NCBI RefSeq assembly: GCF_022761015.1
Contig: NZ_JAKWJQ010000003.1
Span: 512,318 to 576,317 of the forward strand
Direction of reading: 5' to 3'
DNA: 64,000 nucleotides
Origin: Humibacter sp. RRB41
Lineage (GTDB): Bacteria; Actinomycetota; Actinomycetes; Actinomycetales; Microbacteriaceae
How positions within the stretch are numbered: the first letter of the stretch is position 1; each line of letters starts with the position of its first letter. The notes under the pieces were generated by a model, which saw only the letters and a program-made list of their open reading frames with translations, searched no databases and was not told the origin of the DNA. A program made the position numbers and the translations under genes. Below, piece after piece: positions 53,189-64,000 of this stretch.

Positions 53189-54232
53189 ATGTCCTATTCG
53201 GTTGCCGTTGCAGGCGCCTCGGGCTACGCGGGGGGCGAGCTCCTCCGCATCCTGGCCGATCATCCCGATTTCGAAATCCGCACCGTGACGGCGGGGTCCA
53301 ACGCGGGCTCTCCGCTCGTCGACCACCACCCGCACCTGCGTTCACTCGCGCATCTGATGCTGCAGGAGACGGATGCCGCGACCCTCGCCGGTCATGACGT
53401 CGTGTTCCTCGCGCTGCCGCACGGGGCATCCGGCGCGATCAGCTCCCAGCTCGGCGACGACGTGCTCGTCATCGACTGCGGCGCCGACCACCGCCTCGCC
53501 TCGGCGAGCGACTGGGCGGCGTTCTACGGCGGTGAGTACGCCGGCTCCTGGCCATACGGGGTGCCGGAACTCCCTGTCGAAGACGGCAAGCAACGAGATG
53601 CCCTCGTCGGCGTCAACCGCATCGCGGCACCGGGATGCAACGCCAGCTCCGTCTCCCTTGCGATCGCTCCCGGCATCGCGGCGGGGCTCATCGATGACAG
53701 CGACATCGTCGCCGTGCTCGCCGTCGGTCCCAGCGGGGCAGGCAAGAGCCTGAAGACCACCTATCTCGCAGCAGAGCTGCTCGGCAACGCGGTTCCGTAC
53801 GGCGTCGGTGGCACGCATCGCCACATCCCCGAGATCCTGCAGAACCTGCGGGCCGCCGGCGCACCGAACCCGGCCATCTCGTTCACGCCTGTGCTTGTGC
53901 CGATGTCGCGGGGCATCCTGGCAACTGTGACCGCACCGTTGAAGCCGGACGTCACCGTCGAACAGGTGCGTGCGGCTTGGACGGATGCCTACAGCGGCGA
54001 GCCCTTCGTGCAGGTGCTGCCGGCCGGCAGGTTCCCGCGCACCTCCGACGTGCTGGGCGCCAACACCGCGCTCATCGGCGTCACCGTCGACCCTGCCGTG
54101 AACAGGGTCGTCGCGATCGTCGCCATCGACAACCTGGTCAAGGGCACGGCGGGTGCCGCGATCCAAAGCGCGAACATCGCACTCGAACTGCCGGAGACGA
54201 CCGGCCTCAGCGTGAACGGAGTGGCACCGTGA
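53189..54232 (+). CDS. argC: N-acetyl-gamma-glutamyl-phosphate reductase
   Basis: A 347-residue NADPH-dependent reductase. [16 protein letters not shown] (residues 8-23) binds the cofactor and C150 in [12 protein letters not shown] is the catalytic cysteine; GPSGAGKS and GTHRHIPEI follow. First gene of the arg operon; its stop overlaps the argJ start (GTGA). Confidence 0.96.
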   Translation: MSYSVAVAGASGYAGGELLRILADHPDFEIRTVTAGSNAGSPLVDHHPHLRSLAHLMLQETDAATLAGHDVVFLALPHGASGAISSQLGDDVLVIDCGADHRLASASDWAAFYGGEYAGSWPYGVPELPVEDGKQRDALVGVNRIAAPGCNASSVSLAIAPGIAAGLIDDSDIVAVLAVGPSGAGKSLKTTYLAAELLGNAVPYGVGGTHRHIPEILQNLRAAGAPNPAISFTPVLVPMSRGILATVTAPLKPDVTVEQVRAAWTDAYSGEPFVQVLPAGRFPRTSDVLGANTALIGVTVDPAVNRVVAIVAIDNLVKGTAGAAIQSANIALELPETTGLSVNGVAP

Positions 54233-55386
54233 GCGTCACGGCAGCAGCAGGATTCCAGGCGGCGGGCGTCGCTTCAGGACTGAAGGCGACCGGTGCGCTG
54301 GACCTCGCCGTGGTGCACAACGTGGGCCCGCGGCAGAACGCGGCGGCGGTGTTCACCTCCAACCGGTGCAAGGCGAACCCCGTGCTCTGGAGCGAGCAGG
54401 TCGTCCAGGACGGAATCGTCTCAGCCGTCGTGCTCAACTCCGGAGGCGCCAACTGCTACACCGGCGCCCAGGGATTCCAGACTTCGCACGCGACAGCAGA
54501 GGCCGTCGCCGAGCAGTTCGGGGTGTCGGCGGGAGACGTCGTCGTGTGTTCGACCGGCCTGATCGGCGAACAACTCGACCGTTCGGCCGTGGTCCGCGGA
54601 GTCGAGGCGGCCGCGACATCCGTCGGCGCCGACGAACAGCACGCGCTCGACGCGGCGACCGCCATCATGACGACCGACACGCGCCCCAAGCAGGCCGTCG
54701 TCGCCGGCGACGGCTGGGTGATCGGAGGCATGGCGAAGGGAGCGGGGATGCTCGCACCCGGCCTCGCCACCATGCTGGTCGTGCTCACGACGGACGCCTC
54801 GCTCGACTCCGCGACGCTCGATTCCGCCCTGCGTACCGCCACCCGTCTCACCTTCGACCGACTCGACTCCGACGGTTGCATGTCCACGAACGACACCGTC
54901 GTGCTGCTGGCATCCGGCGCCTCGGGTGTGACGCCGAGCGCCGACGAGTTCGCGCTCGCACTCACGGACCTCTGCCAGGACCTCGCCATGCAATTGCAGG
55001 GCGACGCGGAGGGGGCATCCCACGACATCGCCATCGAGGTGGTGCACGCGGCGACCGAGCCTGACGCGGTCGAGGTCGCTCGCGCCGTCTCGCGCAGCAA
55101 CTTGTTCAAGGCTGCGATCTTCGGCAACGACCCCAACTGGGGAAGGGTGCTCGCCGCGGCAGGCACGACCGACGCCGAGTTCGACCCGTACGGCATCGAC
55201 GTGGCGATCAACGGCGTGCAGGTCTGCACGGCGGGGGAGCCGGACCAGCCACGCGAGCTCGTCGACCTGACCCCGCGCGCCACGTCGATCGTGATCGATC
55301 TGCACGCGGGCGACGTCGCGGCCACCATCCTCACCAATGACCTCACGCACGACTATGTGCATGAGAACAGCGCCTACGCGAGCTGA
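54229..55386 (+). CDS. argJ: bifunctional ornithine acetyltransferase / N-acetylglutamate synthase
   Basis: A 385-residue ArgJ that self-cleaves at A180-T181 ([11 protein letters not shown]); T181 becomes the nucleophile. It recycles acetyl from N-acetylornithine to glutamate and may start the pathway as well. [31 protein letters not shown] and [12 protein letters not shown] are family blocks. GTG 54229 overlaps argC. No argA/NAGS gene is in the window. Confidence 0.96.
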   Translation: MSVTAAAGFQAAGVASGLKATGALDLAVVHNVGPRQNAAAVFTSNRCKANPVLWSEQVVQDGIVSAVVLNSGGANCYTGAQGFQTSHATAEAVAEQFGVSAGDVVVCSTGLIGEQLDRSAVVRGVEAAATSVGADEQHALDAATAIMTTDTRPKQAVVAGDGWVIGGMAKGAGMLAPGLATMLVVLTTDASLDSATLDSALRTATRLTFDRLDSDGCMSTNDTVVLLASGASGVTPSADEFALALTDLCQDLAMQLQGDAEGASHDIAIEVVHAATEPDAVEVARAVSRSNLFKAAIFGNDPNWGRVLAAAGTTDAEFDPYGIDVAINGVQVCTAGEPDQPRELVDLTPRATSIVIDLHAGDVAATILTNDLTHDYVHENSAYAS

Positions 55387-55389
55387 GCC

Positions 55390-56298
55390 ATGTCGGATCC
55401 CACGTACATCGAACCCCAGCCGCTCGACGTGAACCCCAGCGGCAAAGCCGCCCTCCTGATCGAGGCGCTGCCCTGGCTGAAGGCCTTCAACGGCCGAACG
55501 ATCGTCATCAAGTTCGGCGGCAACGCCATGATCGACGAGAACCTGGTGAGCGCCTTCGCCGACGACATCGCATTCTTGCGGTTCGCCGGCATCCACCCCG
55601 TCGTCGTGCACGGCGGCGGGCCTCAGATCTCGGCCATGCTCGATCGCCTCGGAATCGTCAGCGAGTTCCGCGGCGGGTACCGTGTGACGACTCCAGAGAC
55701 CATGGACGTCGTGCGCATGGTGCTCACCGGCCAGATCAGTCGCGACATCGTGAGCAACATCAACCGGCACGGTGCCCTGGCATCCGGACTCTCCGGCGAG
55801 GATGCCCGGCTCTTCGAAGGCAGGGTGCGTCACGCTGTCGTCGATGGTGACGAGGTCGATCTCGGTCTCGTCGGCGATGTGGTCGGCGTGAATCCGGAAG
55901 GCGTGATGGCCGAGCTGGCCGCCGGGCGCATTCCGGTGGTCTCCTCGATCGCACTCGACGTCGATGTGCAGGGCCGCAGCCTCAACGTGAACGCGGATGC
56001 CGCTGCCGCCGCGCTCGCCGTCGCACTGGGCGCCGCGAAGCTGGTCATCCTCACCAACGTCGCCGGCCTGTACCGCGACTGGCCGGACCGCGACTCGTTG
56101 ATCTCCGAGGTCGGCGTCGAGGAGCTCAGACAGCTGATGCCTTCGCTCGACACGGGAATGATCCCCAAGATGACGGCCTGCCTCGACGCTGTCGCCGGCG
56201 GCGTGCCGAAGGCAGCGGTCATCGACGGCCGCGACGAGCATTCTTTGCTGTTCGAGCTGTTCACCAACGGCGGCAGTGGAACGGAGGTGACCGCATGA
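55390..56298 (+). CDS. argB: acetylglutamate kinase
   Basis: A 302-residue amino-acid kinase, second step of arginine synthesis and usual point of arginine feedback. [33 protein letters not shown] and [15 protein letters not shown] are the kinase blocks; the N-terminal helix ([19 protein letters not shown]) is the one that carries arginine sensitivity in regulated enzymes. It lies 3 nt after argJ and overlaps argD by 4 nt. Confidence 0.96.
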   Translation: MSDPTYIEPQPLDVNPSGKAALLIEALPWLKAFNGRTIVIKFGGNAMIDENLVSAFADDIAFLRFAGIHPVVVHGGGPQISAMLDRLGIVSEFRGGYRVTTPETMDVVRMVLTGQISRDIVSNINRHGALASGLSGEDARLFEGRVRHAVVDGDEVDLGLVGDVVGVNPEGVMAELAAGRIPVVSSIALDVDVQGRSLNVNADAAAAALAVALGAAKLVILTNVAGLYRDWPDRDSLISEVGVEELRQLMPSLDTGMIPKMTACLDAVAGGVPKAAVIDGRDEHSLLFELFTNGGSGTEVTA

Positions 56299-57520
56299 CC
56301 GAGACGACTCGCACCTTCACGGCCGAAGACTGGCACGAGAAGTACGGCCAGGTCATGATGGGCTCGCTCGCGGTGCCCGCCGTGATGCTCGAGCACGGCA
56401 GCGGCGCCTACGTGTGGGACGTCGACGGCAAGGAATACCTCGACTTCCTTGCAGGCATCGCCGTGAATTCGCTCGGCCACGCCCACCCCGTGCTGGTGGA
56501 TGCCATCGCCACGCAGGCCGCGAAGCTCGTGCACGTCTCCAACTACTTCGCGACGCCGTCGCAGGTCGCCCTCGCGGAGCGACTGCTGCGCATCAGCGGC
56601 GCAGGCGACGGCGGTCGCGTCTTCTTCGGCAACTCAGGAGCCGAAGCCAACGAGGCGGCCTTCAAGCTGGCCAGGCTGAACTCCCGGCCGGGACGCACTC
56701 GCATCCTGGCCTTGAACAACGGCTTCCACGGTCGCACGATGGGGTCGCTGGCTCTGACCGGCAAGCCTCACATGCGAGAGCCGTTCGAGCCGATGCCGCC
56801 GGGGGTCGAGCACATCGAGTCGACGATCGCCGCGCTCGAGGCTGCGATCGACGACGACGTCGCGGCGCTCTTCGTCGAGCCGATCAAGGGTGAAGCGGGC
56901 GTCATCGACCTGCCAGAGGGATTCCTCGCTGCAGCACGCGAGCTGACCGCACGACACGGCGCTCTGCTGGTCGTCGACGAGATCCAGACCGGCGTCGGTC
57001 GTACCGGCGCGTGGTTCGCGGTGCAGCACGCGGGCATCGTGCCCGACGCGATCACCGTGGCGAAGGGCATGGCGGGTGGCGTACCGATCGGGGCGCTCAT
57101 CACGTTCGGCGCGGCATCCGAGCTGTTCGAGCGCGGACAGCACGGCAGCACGTTCGGCGGCAACCCGCTGGCGACGGCCGCGGCGGACGCCGTGCTCGAG
57201 GAGATCGAGAGCGCAGGGCTGATCGAGAACGCGCGGATCAGAGGGCGGCAGCTGCGCGAGCTGCTGCGGGGCATCCGGTCTCCGCTCATCGCCGAGCTTC
57301 GTGGTGCGGGACTTCTGATCGGCATCGGCCTCACCGAGCCGGTGGCGAACGAGCTGACCGCGGCCGCGCTGCGCAGAGGGCTCATCATCAACGCCACCAA
57401 CGACTCGAGCATCAGGCTCGCGCCACCCCTCATCATCGGCGACGACGAGATCGCCGAGTTCGGTCGCCGCTTCAGCGCGGCTCTCGATGATCTCCGCAAC
57501 GACACCAGAGGAGCCGACCA

Positions 57521-57524
<4 letters not shown>
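56295..57524 (+). CDS. argD: acetylornithine aminotransferase
   Basis: A 409-residue class III PLP aminotransferase. The PLP lysine is K257 in [58 protein letters not shown] and STFGGNPLA complete the family pattern. It makes N-acetylornithine for ArgJ. Overlaps argB and argF by 4 nt each. Confidence 0.96.
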
Positions 57525-60089
<2,565 letters not shown>

Positions 60090-60090
60090 G

Positions 60091-60714
60091 ATGACAAGGC
60101 TCGACCGGTCGTTCTTCGAGCGCACGTCGCTTCAGGTGGCGCCGGAGCTCCTGGGCGCGCGACTGACCCACGTCACCGAGGAGGGATCGGTCACGCTGCG
60201 CATCACCGAGGTCGAGGCCTACCTGGGTGACGGCACCGATCCGGGATCCCACGCATTTCGCGGCCGAACGAAGCGCAACGCGGTGATGTTCGGCGAGCCG
60301 GGACGCGTGTACACGTATTTCACCTACGGCATGCACACGTGCGCGAACCTCGTGTGCTCGCCGGTGGGGGAGGCGTCTGCGGTTCTGCTCCGCGCCGGAG
60401 AGATCGTCGACGGGATCGACCTCGCCAGGACACGACGCGGCGAACGCGTTCCCGACCGCGACTTGGCCCGCGGCCCCGCCAGACTCACGGTGGCGACCGG
60501 CATCATCCTCGGCGAGAACGGTTCGGATGTCTTCGCAGCTCCGTTCGCGCTCCGACTCGCGGATGAATCTGTGGGCGTGATCGCGACGGGACCGCGCACC
60601 GGCGTCAGTGGTCTCGGCGGCGACGCCGCCGCGTTTCCGTGGCGGTACTGGATCGAAGGCGACGCGACGGTGTCGCCGTACAAACGGCATCCGCGTGCCG
60701 TCTCTGCGCTCTAG
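60091..60714 (+). CDS. 3-methyladenine DNA glycosylase (AAG/MPG family)
   Basis: A 207-residue monofunctional alkyladenine glycosylase. LARRLGARL-like start (ELLGARLTHV), ITEVEAYLG with the catalytic glutamate, DPGSHAFRGRTKRNAVMFGEPGRVYTYFTYGMH and RGPARLT are family blocks (parts quoted). It excises alkylated purines in base excision repair. ATG 60091 is 1 nt after the small membrane-protein stop, so it is probably in the arg transcript; an in-frame upstream GTG at 60070 lies inside that gene. Confidence 0.93.
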   Translation: MTRLDRSFFERTSLQVAPELLGARLTHVTEEGSVTLRITEVEAYLGDGTDPGSHAFRGRTKRNAVMFGEPGRVYTYFTYGMHTCANLVCSPVGEASAVLLRAGEIVDGIDLARTRRGERVPDRDLARGPARLTVATGIILGENGSDVFAAPFALRLADESVGVIATGPRTGVSGLGGDAAAFPWRYWIEGDATVSPYKRHPRAVSAL

Positions 60715-60733
60715 CGCGAGGTGATCCGGGCGG

Positions 60734-61324
60734 TCAGATGCCGGTCGCGAGGCGGAAGAGCGCACCGCAGGCGGTGGCCCACACCAGACTGACGAGCGTT
60801 CCGATGATGAATCGCTCGCGCACCTCGGCGACCTCGAGCTCGGTGAAACGGCCGACGCTCTTGACGGCGACGACGACGGCGATCGCCTCGGGGAAACCGG
60901 CCATGACGCTGGCTGTGGTGGCGATCCGCTCGAAGATGCCGATCACGGTTCCGCCGCGCAGCACCTCGCCGGATGCGGGGGAGTCGGACCTCTCGACGAC
61001 GATGCCGCCGTGACGGCCCTCGCGCACGGTGTCCCGCGACGCCACGGCGAGCACGAAGAGCACGGCGGGGCCGCCTCCGAGCACGCTGAGCGCCAGCGCA
61101 GCCAGGCCGAGAACGACACTCACCGCGGGATACGGTCGATCGTGAGGGAGCACCACCATCACGAGTGCGACGACCAAGGCAGCCGAAGCTGCGATGACGA
61201 GCCACCGCCGCGGTGTCTTGATGGTCACGGCTGCGGCCGCGATGCCGAGGCCGACCACGATGATCACCAGTGCCCAATAGATCACGGGAAGCACACCGGT
61301 GAGCGCGACGTGGTAAACGGTCAT
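60734..61324 (-). CDS. membrane protein paired with the SatD-type gene
   Basis: A 196-residue membrane protein. Three helices in the first half (about residues 8-32, 40-60, 66-97), then a conserved-looking segment GTVIGIFERI...AIAVVVAVKSVGRF...FIIGTLVSLVWA and a last helix (about 170-190). That C-terminal pattern (G-x2-IG-x2-ER ... A-x-KS-x2-RF ... GTL-x-S) recurs in uncharacterised membrane proteins encoded beside SatD-family genes, often after a DUF3307 domain, which is lacking here. Its start overlaps the upstream stop by 4 nt. Confidence 0.78.
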   Translation of the reverse strand: MTVYHVALTGVLPVIYWALVIIVVGLGIAAAAVTIKTPRRWLVIAASAALVVALVMVVLPHDRPYPAVSVVLGLAALALSVLGGGPAVLFVLAVASRDTVREGRHGGIVVERSDSPASGEVLRGGTVIGIFERIATTASVMAGFPEAIAVVVAVKSVGRFTELEVAEVRERFIIGTLVSLVWATACGALFRLATGI

Positions 61325-61944
61325 TCGGATGCTCCCTCGTTCGACGCGTCGTCAAGATCGTGCAACAGCCTAGTGAGGGCGGGCACCGCGGCCGCCTCAG
61401 GGTGGATGCCGGCGGCCCTCGCCCTCGAACTCACCGCGGGCTCGCTCACGCCCAGTCGTGCGGCTGCCTCGCGCTGTGTCATGCCTGCCGCCATCAGGTC
61501 GTAGAGTTCCCAGCCCGCAGTGCTGCGTCGCTCGCGCAGGCTGATCAGCAGGCTGATCATCGCTTCCAGATCGGATGCCTGCATCGCCCGCTCATCCGCC
61601 CCGGAGCGCAGGGCGAACCTGGTCTGCCGCCTTTTGGCGGCGTCGACGGCGTTGCGTGCGGCGTAGAACGCCGGGCCGGTGGCGGCACGTGCGGCGTCCG
61701 GCAACGGATGCCTCACCTCACCGCACCCGACGCCGACGCTCCACTCGCCGGTGCGGCTGAGATCGAGCACCAGGGCGAGTGCGGCATCCGCGTCGTCCGT
61801 GACGGCTTGCACCTCGTCGCCCGCGTTCCGATCGACGGGGAGCGCCAGCCGGCCGGCGAAGGCATCGTCAAGACGGCGTTGCGTGGGTTCGACGATGTCG
61901 GGGCGGCTACGGCTGTTCACCTGGTCCGCGGTGATGACGAACAT
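61321..61944 (-). CDS. SatD-family protein: cyclase-like N-terminus plus C-terminal HTH
   Basis: A 207-residue protein. The N-terminal part (1-115) has FVITADQVNSRS (D7), NAGDEVQAV (D43), WSVGVGCGEVR and TGPAFYAARNAV, the SatD-family pattern. These blocks follow the same order as DIxGS/T, GDxxxAxF, RIGIHTGxV and GxxVNxAAR of class III nucleotide cyclases, so a degenerate cyclase-type fold is inferred. Residues 155-185 (AAGMTQREAAARLGVSEPAVSSRARAAG as pattern) form a helix-turn-helix. GGGAGGGA lies upstream of ATG 61944. Operon with the following membrane-protein gene; divergent from tyrS. Confidence 0.78.
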   Translation of the reverse strand: MFVITADQVNSRSRPDIVEPTQRRLDDAFAGRLALPVDRNAGDEVQAVTDDADAALALVLDLSRTGEWSVGVGCGEVRHPLPDAARAATGPAFYAARNAVDAAKRRQTRFALRSGADERAMQASDLEAMISLLISLRERRSTAGWELYDLMAAGMTQREAAARLGVSEPAVSSRARAAGIHPEAAAVPALTRLLHDLDDASNEGASE

Positions 61945-61965
61945 GATCCCTCCCAACGTTCGCGC

Positions 61966-62015
61966 TGATATAAGTGTTGATATAAGTACGGAACCTTAAC
62001 CCCATAGTACTTAAG
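61966..62015. promoter_or_regulatory. AT-rich operator-like region between the SatD-type gene and tyrS
   Basis: Two direct copies of TGATATAAGT (61966-61975, 61978-61987; 12-bp spacing) run into an inverted repeat TAAGTAC (61983-61989) / GTACTTA (62007-62013). It is the most AT-rich stretch for many kb and suits a regulator with an HTH, perhaps the SatD-type protein itself. Confidence 0.6.
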
Positions 62016-62058
62016 CCTCACGGCATAATCAATGCGCGAATAAGCGGAGAGCCCTTGC

Positions 62059-62064
62059 TACTGT
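62059..62064 (+). promoter_or_regulatory. -10 element of a leaderless promoter
   Basis: TACTGT, 6 nt before the tyrS GTG at 62071. No T-box leader fits in this space. Confidence 0.5.
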
Positions 62065-62070
62065 TGTCGC

Positions 62071-63369
62071 GTGCCAGCCGATGCCCTCGCCACCCAGAGC
62101 AACGATCCCAGCTTCGCCGACGTCTGGCAGGAGCTGGTCTGGCGTGGCCACATCCGCGTTTCCACCGACGAAGAGGCGCTCCACGCCGCGCTGACATCGG
62201 GCCCGATCACGTTCTACTGCGGCTTCGACCCGACGGCCGCAAGCCTTCACCTGGGAAATCTGGTGCAACTGATCGTCATGCGGCGCCTGCAGCTCGCAGG
62301 TCATCGTCCGCTCGGTCTCGTCGGTGGTTCGACCGGCCTCATCGGCGACCCTCGACCCTCGGCGGAGCGCATGCTCAACACCAAAGAGACGGTCTCGGAG
62401 TGGGTCGGCTACCTGCAGGCCCAGGTGTCCCGGTTCCTCAGCGATGAGGGCGACAATCCTGTGCGCTTGGTCAACAACCTCGACTGGACGGCACCCCTGT
62501 CGGCCATCGACTTCCTTCGCGACATCGGCAAGCACTACCGCGTGGGCACCATGCTCAAGAAGGATGCCGTCGCAGCGAGACTGAACTCCGACGCCGGCAT
62601 CAGCTACACCGAATTCAGCTACCAGATTCTCCAGGGCTACGACTACCTCGAGCTTTACCGTCAATACGGCTGCGTGCTCCAGACGGGTGGAAGCGACCAA
62701 TGGGGCAATCTCACCAGCGGAACCGACCTCATCCATCGAGTCGAGGGAGTGTCGGTGCACGCCATCGGCACGCCACTCGTGGTCAACAGCGACGGCACCA
62801 AGTTCGGTAAGAGCGAAGGAAACGCGATCTGGCTCGACCCGGCATTGACGAGCCCTTACGCGTTTTACCAGTTCTGGCTCAACGCGCTCGACGACGACGT
62901 CATCGAGCGGATCAAAGTCTTCACGTTCCTGCCCCGCACAGAGATCGAGCGTCTCGAGCGAGCGGTGGCCGACGAGCCCTACAAGCGCGAGGCCCAACGC
63001 ACCCTGGCACGCGAGGTGTCCACGCTGGTGCACGGTGCCTCGGCAACACAGGCCGTGATCTCGGCGGCCGAAGCATTGTTCGGCAACGGCGACCTCGCAG
63101 AGACGGATGCCGTCACTCTCGAGGCCGCGCTCCGCGAGCTTCCCAACACGACAACGTCTCCCGATGCGCCGATCGCCCAGCTGCTGAGCGACACCGGGCT
63201 CACCTCGAGCCTGTCGGAGGCCCGCCGGGCCATCTCGCAGGGGGGCGTATACGTCAACAACGCCAAGGTCGAGGATGTTGCCGCGACCATCGCCGGCTCA
63301 GTGCTGCCGAGTGGCGTCGCCGTGCTGCGGCGAGGCAAGAAGACGCTCGCTGGAGTGTTCGTCGAGTAG
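62071..63369 (+). CDS. tyrS: tyrosyl-tRNA synthetase
   Basis: A 432-residue class I synthetase. The HIGH-type motif is HLGNL (residues 60-64) and the KMSKS loop is KFGKS (244-248); QTGGSDQWGN is diagnostic for TyrRS. A C-terminal S4 RNA-binding domain (SLSEARRAISQGGVYVNNAKV) clamps tRNATyr. GTG 62071 is set by TACTGT 6 nt upstream. Confidence 0.97.
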   Translation: MPADALATQSNDPSFADVWQELVWRGHIRVSTDEEALHAALTSGPITFYCGFDPTAASLHLGNLVQLIVMRRLQLAGHRPLGLVGGSTGLIGDPRPSAERMLNTKETVSEWVGYLQAQVSRFLSDEGDNPVRLVNNLDWTAPLSAIDFLRDIGKHYRVGTMLKKDAVAARLNSDAGISYTEFSYQILQGYDYLELYRQYGCVLQTGGSDQWGNLTSGTDLIHRVEGVSVHAIGTPLVVNSDGTKFGKSEGNAIWLDPALTSPYAFYQFWLNALDDDVIERIKVFTFLPRTEIERLERAVADEPYKREAQRTLAREVSTLVHGASATQAVISAAEALFGNGDLAETDAVTLEAALRELPNTTTSPDAPIAQLLSDTGLTSSLSEARRAISQGGVYVNNAKVEDVAATIAGSVLPSGVAVLRRGKKTLAGVFVE

Positions 63370-63529
63370 ACATGACGGCGCGAGACGGCGACACGCCCGA
63401 GGTCGTTGCGCGATTTGCGCGACTGCGACCCCGCCCGTAATGTAATCCCCTGTCACCCCAAAGGTGCGGAAAGCTCGAAGAGCTTCCGGCCTCAAGCGGG
63501 ACCGATCCCGAGCCGAAGCGCTACTCCTC
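63370..63529. other. intergenic region between tyrS and the rRNA promoters
   Basis: No gene. A short GC-rich hairpin (GCGC...GCGC, about 63408-63420) follows tyrS and may end its transcript. Confidence 0.35.
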
Positions 63530-63559
63530 TTGAGGAGAGAACCACTGGCTTGCTAGGAT
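63530..63559 (+). promoter_or_regulatory. rRNA operon upstream promoter
   Basis: TTGAGG (63530-63535), 18-nt spacer, extended -10 TGCTAGGAT with TAGGAT at 63554-63559. The -35 lies in a small palindrome CTCCTCTTGAGGAG. Confidence 0.6.
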
Positions 63560-63643
63560 TGAAAACCCATTCGCGGAGTTCGTCTTCACAGCCGGCTCGA
63601 GTCGTGAGGGCTTGGCCATGTCCGCGTGACAGCCCGGCCCGAC

Positions 63644-63671
63644 TTGACAAAGCCGGCGAGAGTGGTAAAGT
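63644..63671 (+). promoter_or_regulatory. rRNA operon downstream promoter
   Basis: Consensus TTGACA (63644-63649), 16-nt spacer, TAAAGT (63666-63671), followed by the rRNA leader. Confidence 0.75.
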
Positions 63672-63678
63672 AGAGAAG

Positions 63679-63939
63679 TTGCCCCGGGGAGCAAGTCGAG
63701 AGACTGAAAACCGGGAGTGTCCGATCCTTGAGAACTCAACAGCGTGCACAATGTCAAATGCCAATAACCTCGGCATCGGCCTTTTTGGTTGGTGTTGGGA
63801 TTCCTTTGGATTAGATAAAATATTGAATGTCAGTTGATATTCGATTCTAGTCAGAACAAACTCGCATGGTGTGGACCTTTTTCCGGTTTGTGCTGTGTGT
63901 TGAATTTTCTGCAGGCTTTCGGGTTTGTGGAGTTCAGCT
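63679..63939 (+). promoter_or_regulatory. pre-16S rRNA leader
   Basis: About 260 nt, markedly AT-richer than the genes. CCTTGAGAACTCAACAGCGT (63726-63745) resembles the boxA/antitermination and processing region seen in actinobacterial rrn leaders. Frames that cross this leader are not coding. Confidence 0.6.
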
Positions 63940-64000
63940 TTTATGGAGAGTTTGATCCTGGCTCAGGACGAACGCTGGCGGCGTGCTTAACACATGCAAG
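63940..64000 (+). rRNA. rrs: 16S ribosomal RNA, 5' end (partial)
   Basis: AGAGTTTGATCCTGGCTCAG (63947-63966) is the universal 16S sequence at positions 8-27, followed by GACGAACGCTGGCGGCGTGC and TTAACACATGCAAG. The gene runs off the right edge. The 5' end is placed by counting back seven bases. Confidence 0.97.

Noticed and set aside
54421..56241. A 606-codon minus-strand frame, and similar ones at 21059-22984 and 7606-8553
   Set aside because: Antisense to argJ/argB, ftsK and pnp respectively, with compositional bias and no recognisable domain.
63406..63837. A 143-codon frame before the 16S rRNA
   Set aside because: It crosses both rRNA promoters and the leader and has no coding character.

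Overview
The window is GC-rich chromosomal DNA from an actinobacterium, most likely a member of the Microbacteriaceae. Supporting this are the actinobacterial gene order, the dual-use isomerase PriA in place of a classical HisA, ClgR, DUF3046 beside recA, and DUF1844 beside infC. Protein similarity and codon style (for example very frequent GGATGCC) fit Leifsonia-like genera; the genus is inference. I see no insertion sequences, prophage, CRISPR array or tRNA gene.

Layout. 1-4066: four translationally coupled genes of a leucine/isovalerate-type degradation operon (carboxylase alpha subunit cut by the left edge, acyl-CoA dehydrogenase, MaoC hydratase, CitE-like lyase). 4157-6194: a small membrane protein, a VanZ-like protein and a fructosamine-kinase-like protein. 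6228-8828: pnp with a long structured leader and a strong terminator. 9028-10688: an aldo/keto-reductase-like protein that has lost its catalytic tetrad, and a convergent TetR regulator. 10858-18578: tandem intergenic repeats, M16 peptidase, phosphatase, lipid-kinase-like protein, dapB, stress and redox genes, and dapA. 18609-33717: RNase J, ftsK, pgsA, cinA-type amidase, clgR, recA-recX, miaB, miaA, dapF, hflX. This backbone follows the order known from Mycobacterium tuberculosis (gpsI to lexA) with local gains and losses. 33840-37413: a candidate Met/SAM riboswitch followed by metF-metE. 37478-38956: lexA and a divergent LysM gene, an SOS pair. 39016-43059: hisC, hisB, hisH, priA and an SseB-type gene. 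43129-46090: DUF1844, the infC-rpmI-rplT translation operon with an ATC start codon on infC, and a TrmH-type methyltransferase. 46105-52960: a methyltransferase/TetR divergent pair, pheS-pheT and an ABC-2 exporter. 53189-60714: argCJBDFH with two trailing genes. 60734-61944: a SatD-type protein and its membrane partner. 62071-63369: tyrS. From 63530: rRNA promoters and leader, with the 5' end of 16S rRNA at about 63940.

Working together. The window is dominated by core functions: lysine/diaminopimelate (dapA, dapB, dapF), histidine, arginine and methionine synthesis, RNA decay (PNPase, RNase J), DNA repair and SOS (recA, recX, lexA, LysM gene, alkyladenine glycosylase), tRNA modification and charging (miaA, miaB, pheST, tyrS) and translation (infC, L35, L20, HflX, rRNA).

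Two patterns run across the whole window. About twenty transcription units begin with a TANNNT -10 element 6-10 nt before the start codon, which predicts leaderless mRNAs. The word GGATGC/GCATCC is strongly over-represented on both strands. The most unusual local items are a dispersed repeat of about 80 bp that ends within 1-2 bp of -10 elements, the catalytically dead-looking aldo/keto reductase, the metF leader with its sequestered ribosome-binding site, and the SatD-type protein, which looks like a cyclase-fold domain joined to a helix-turn-helix.
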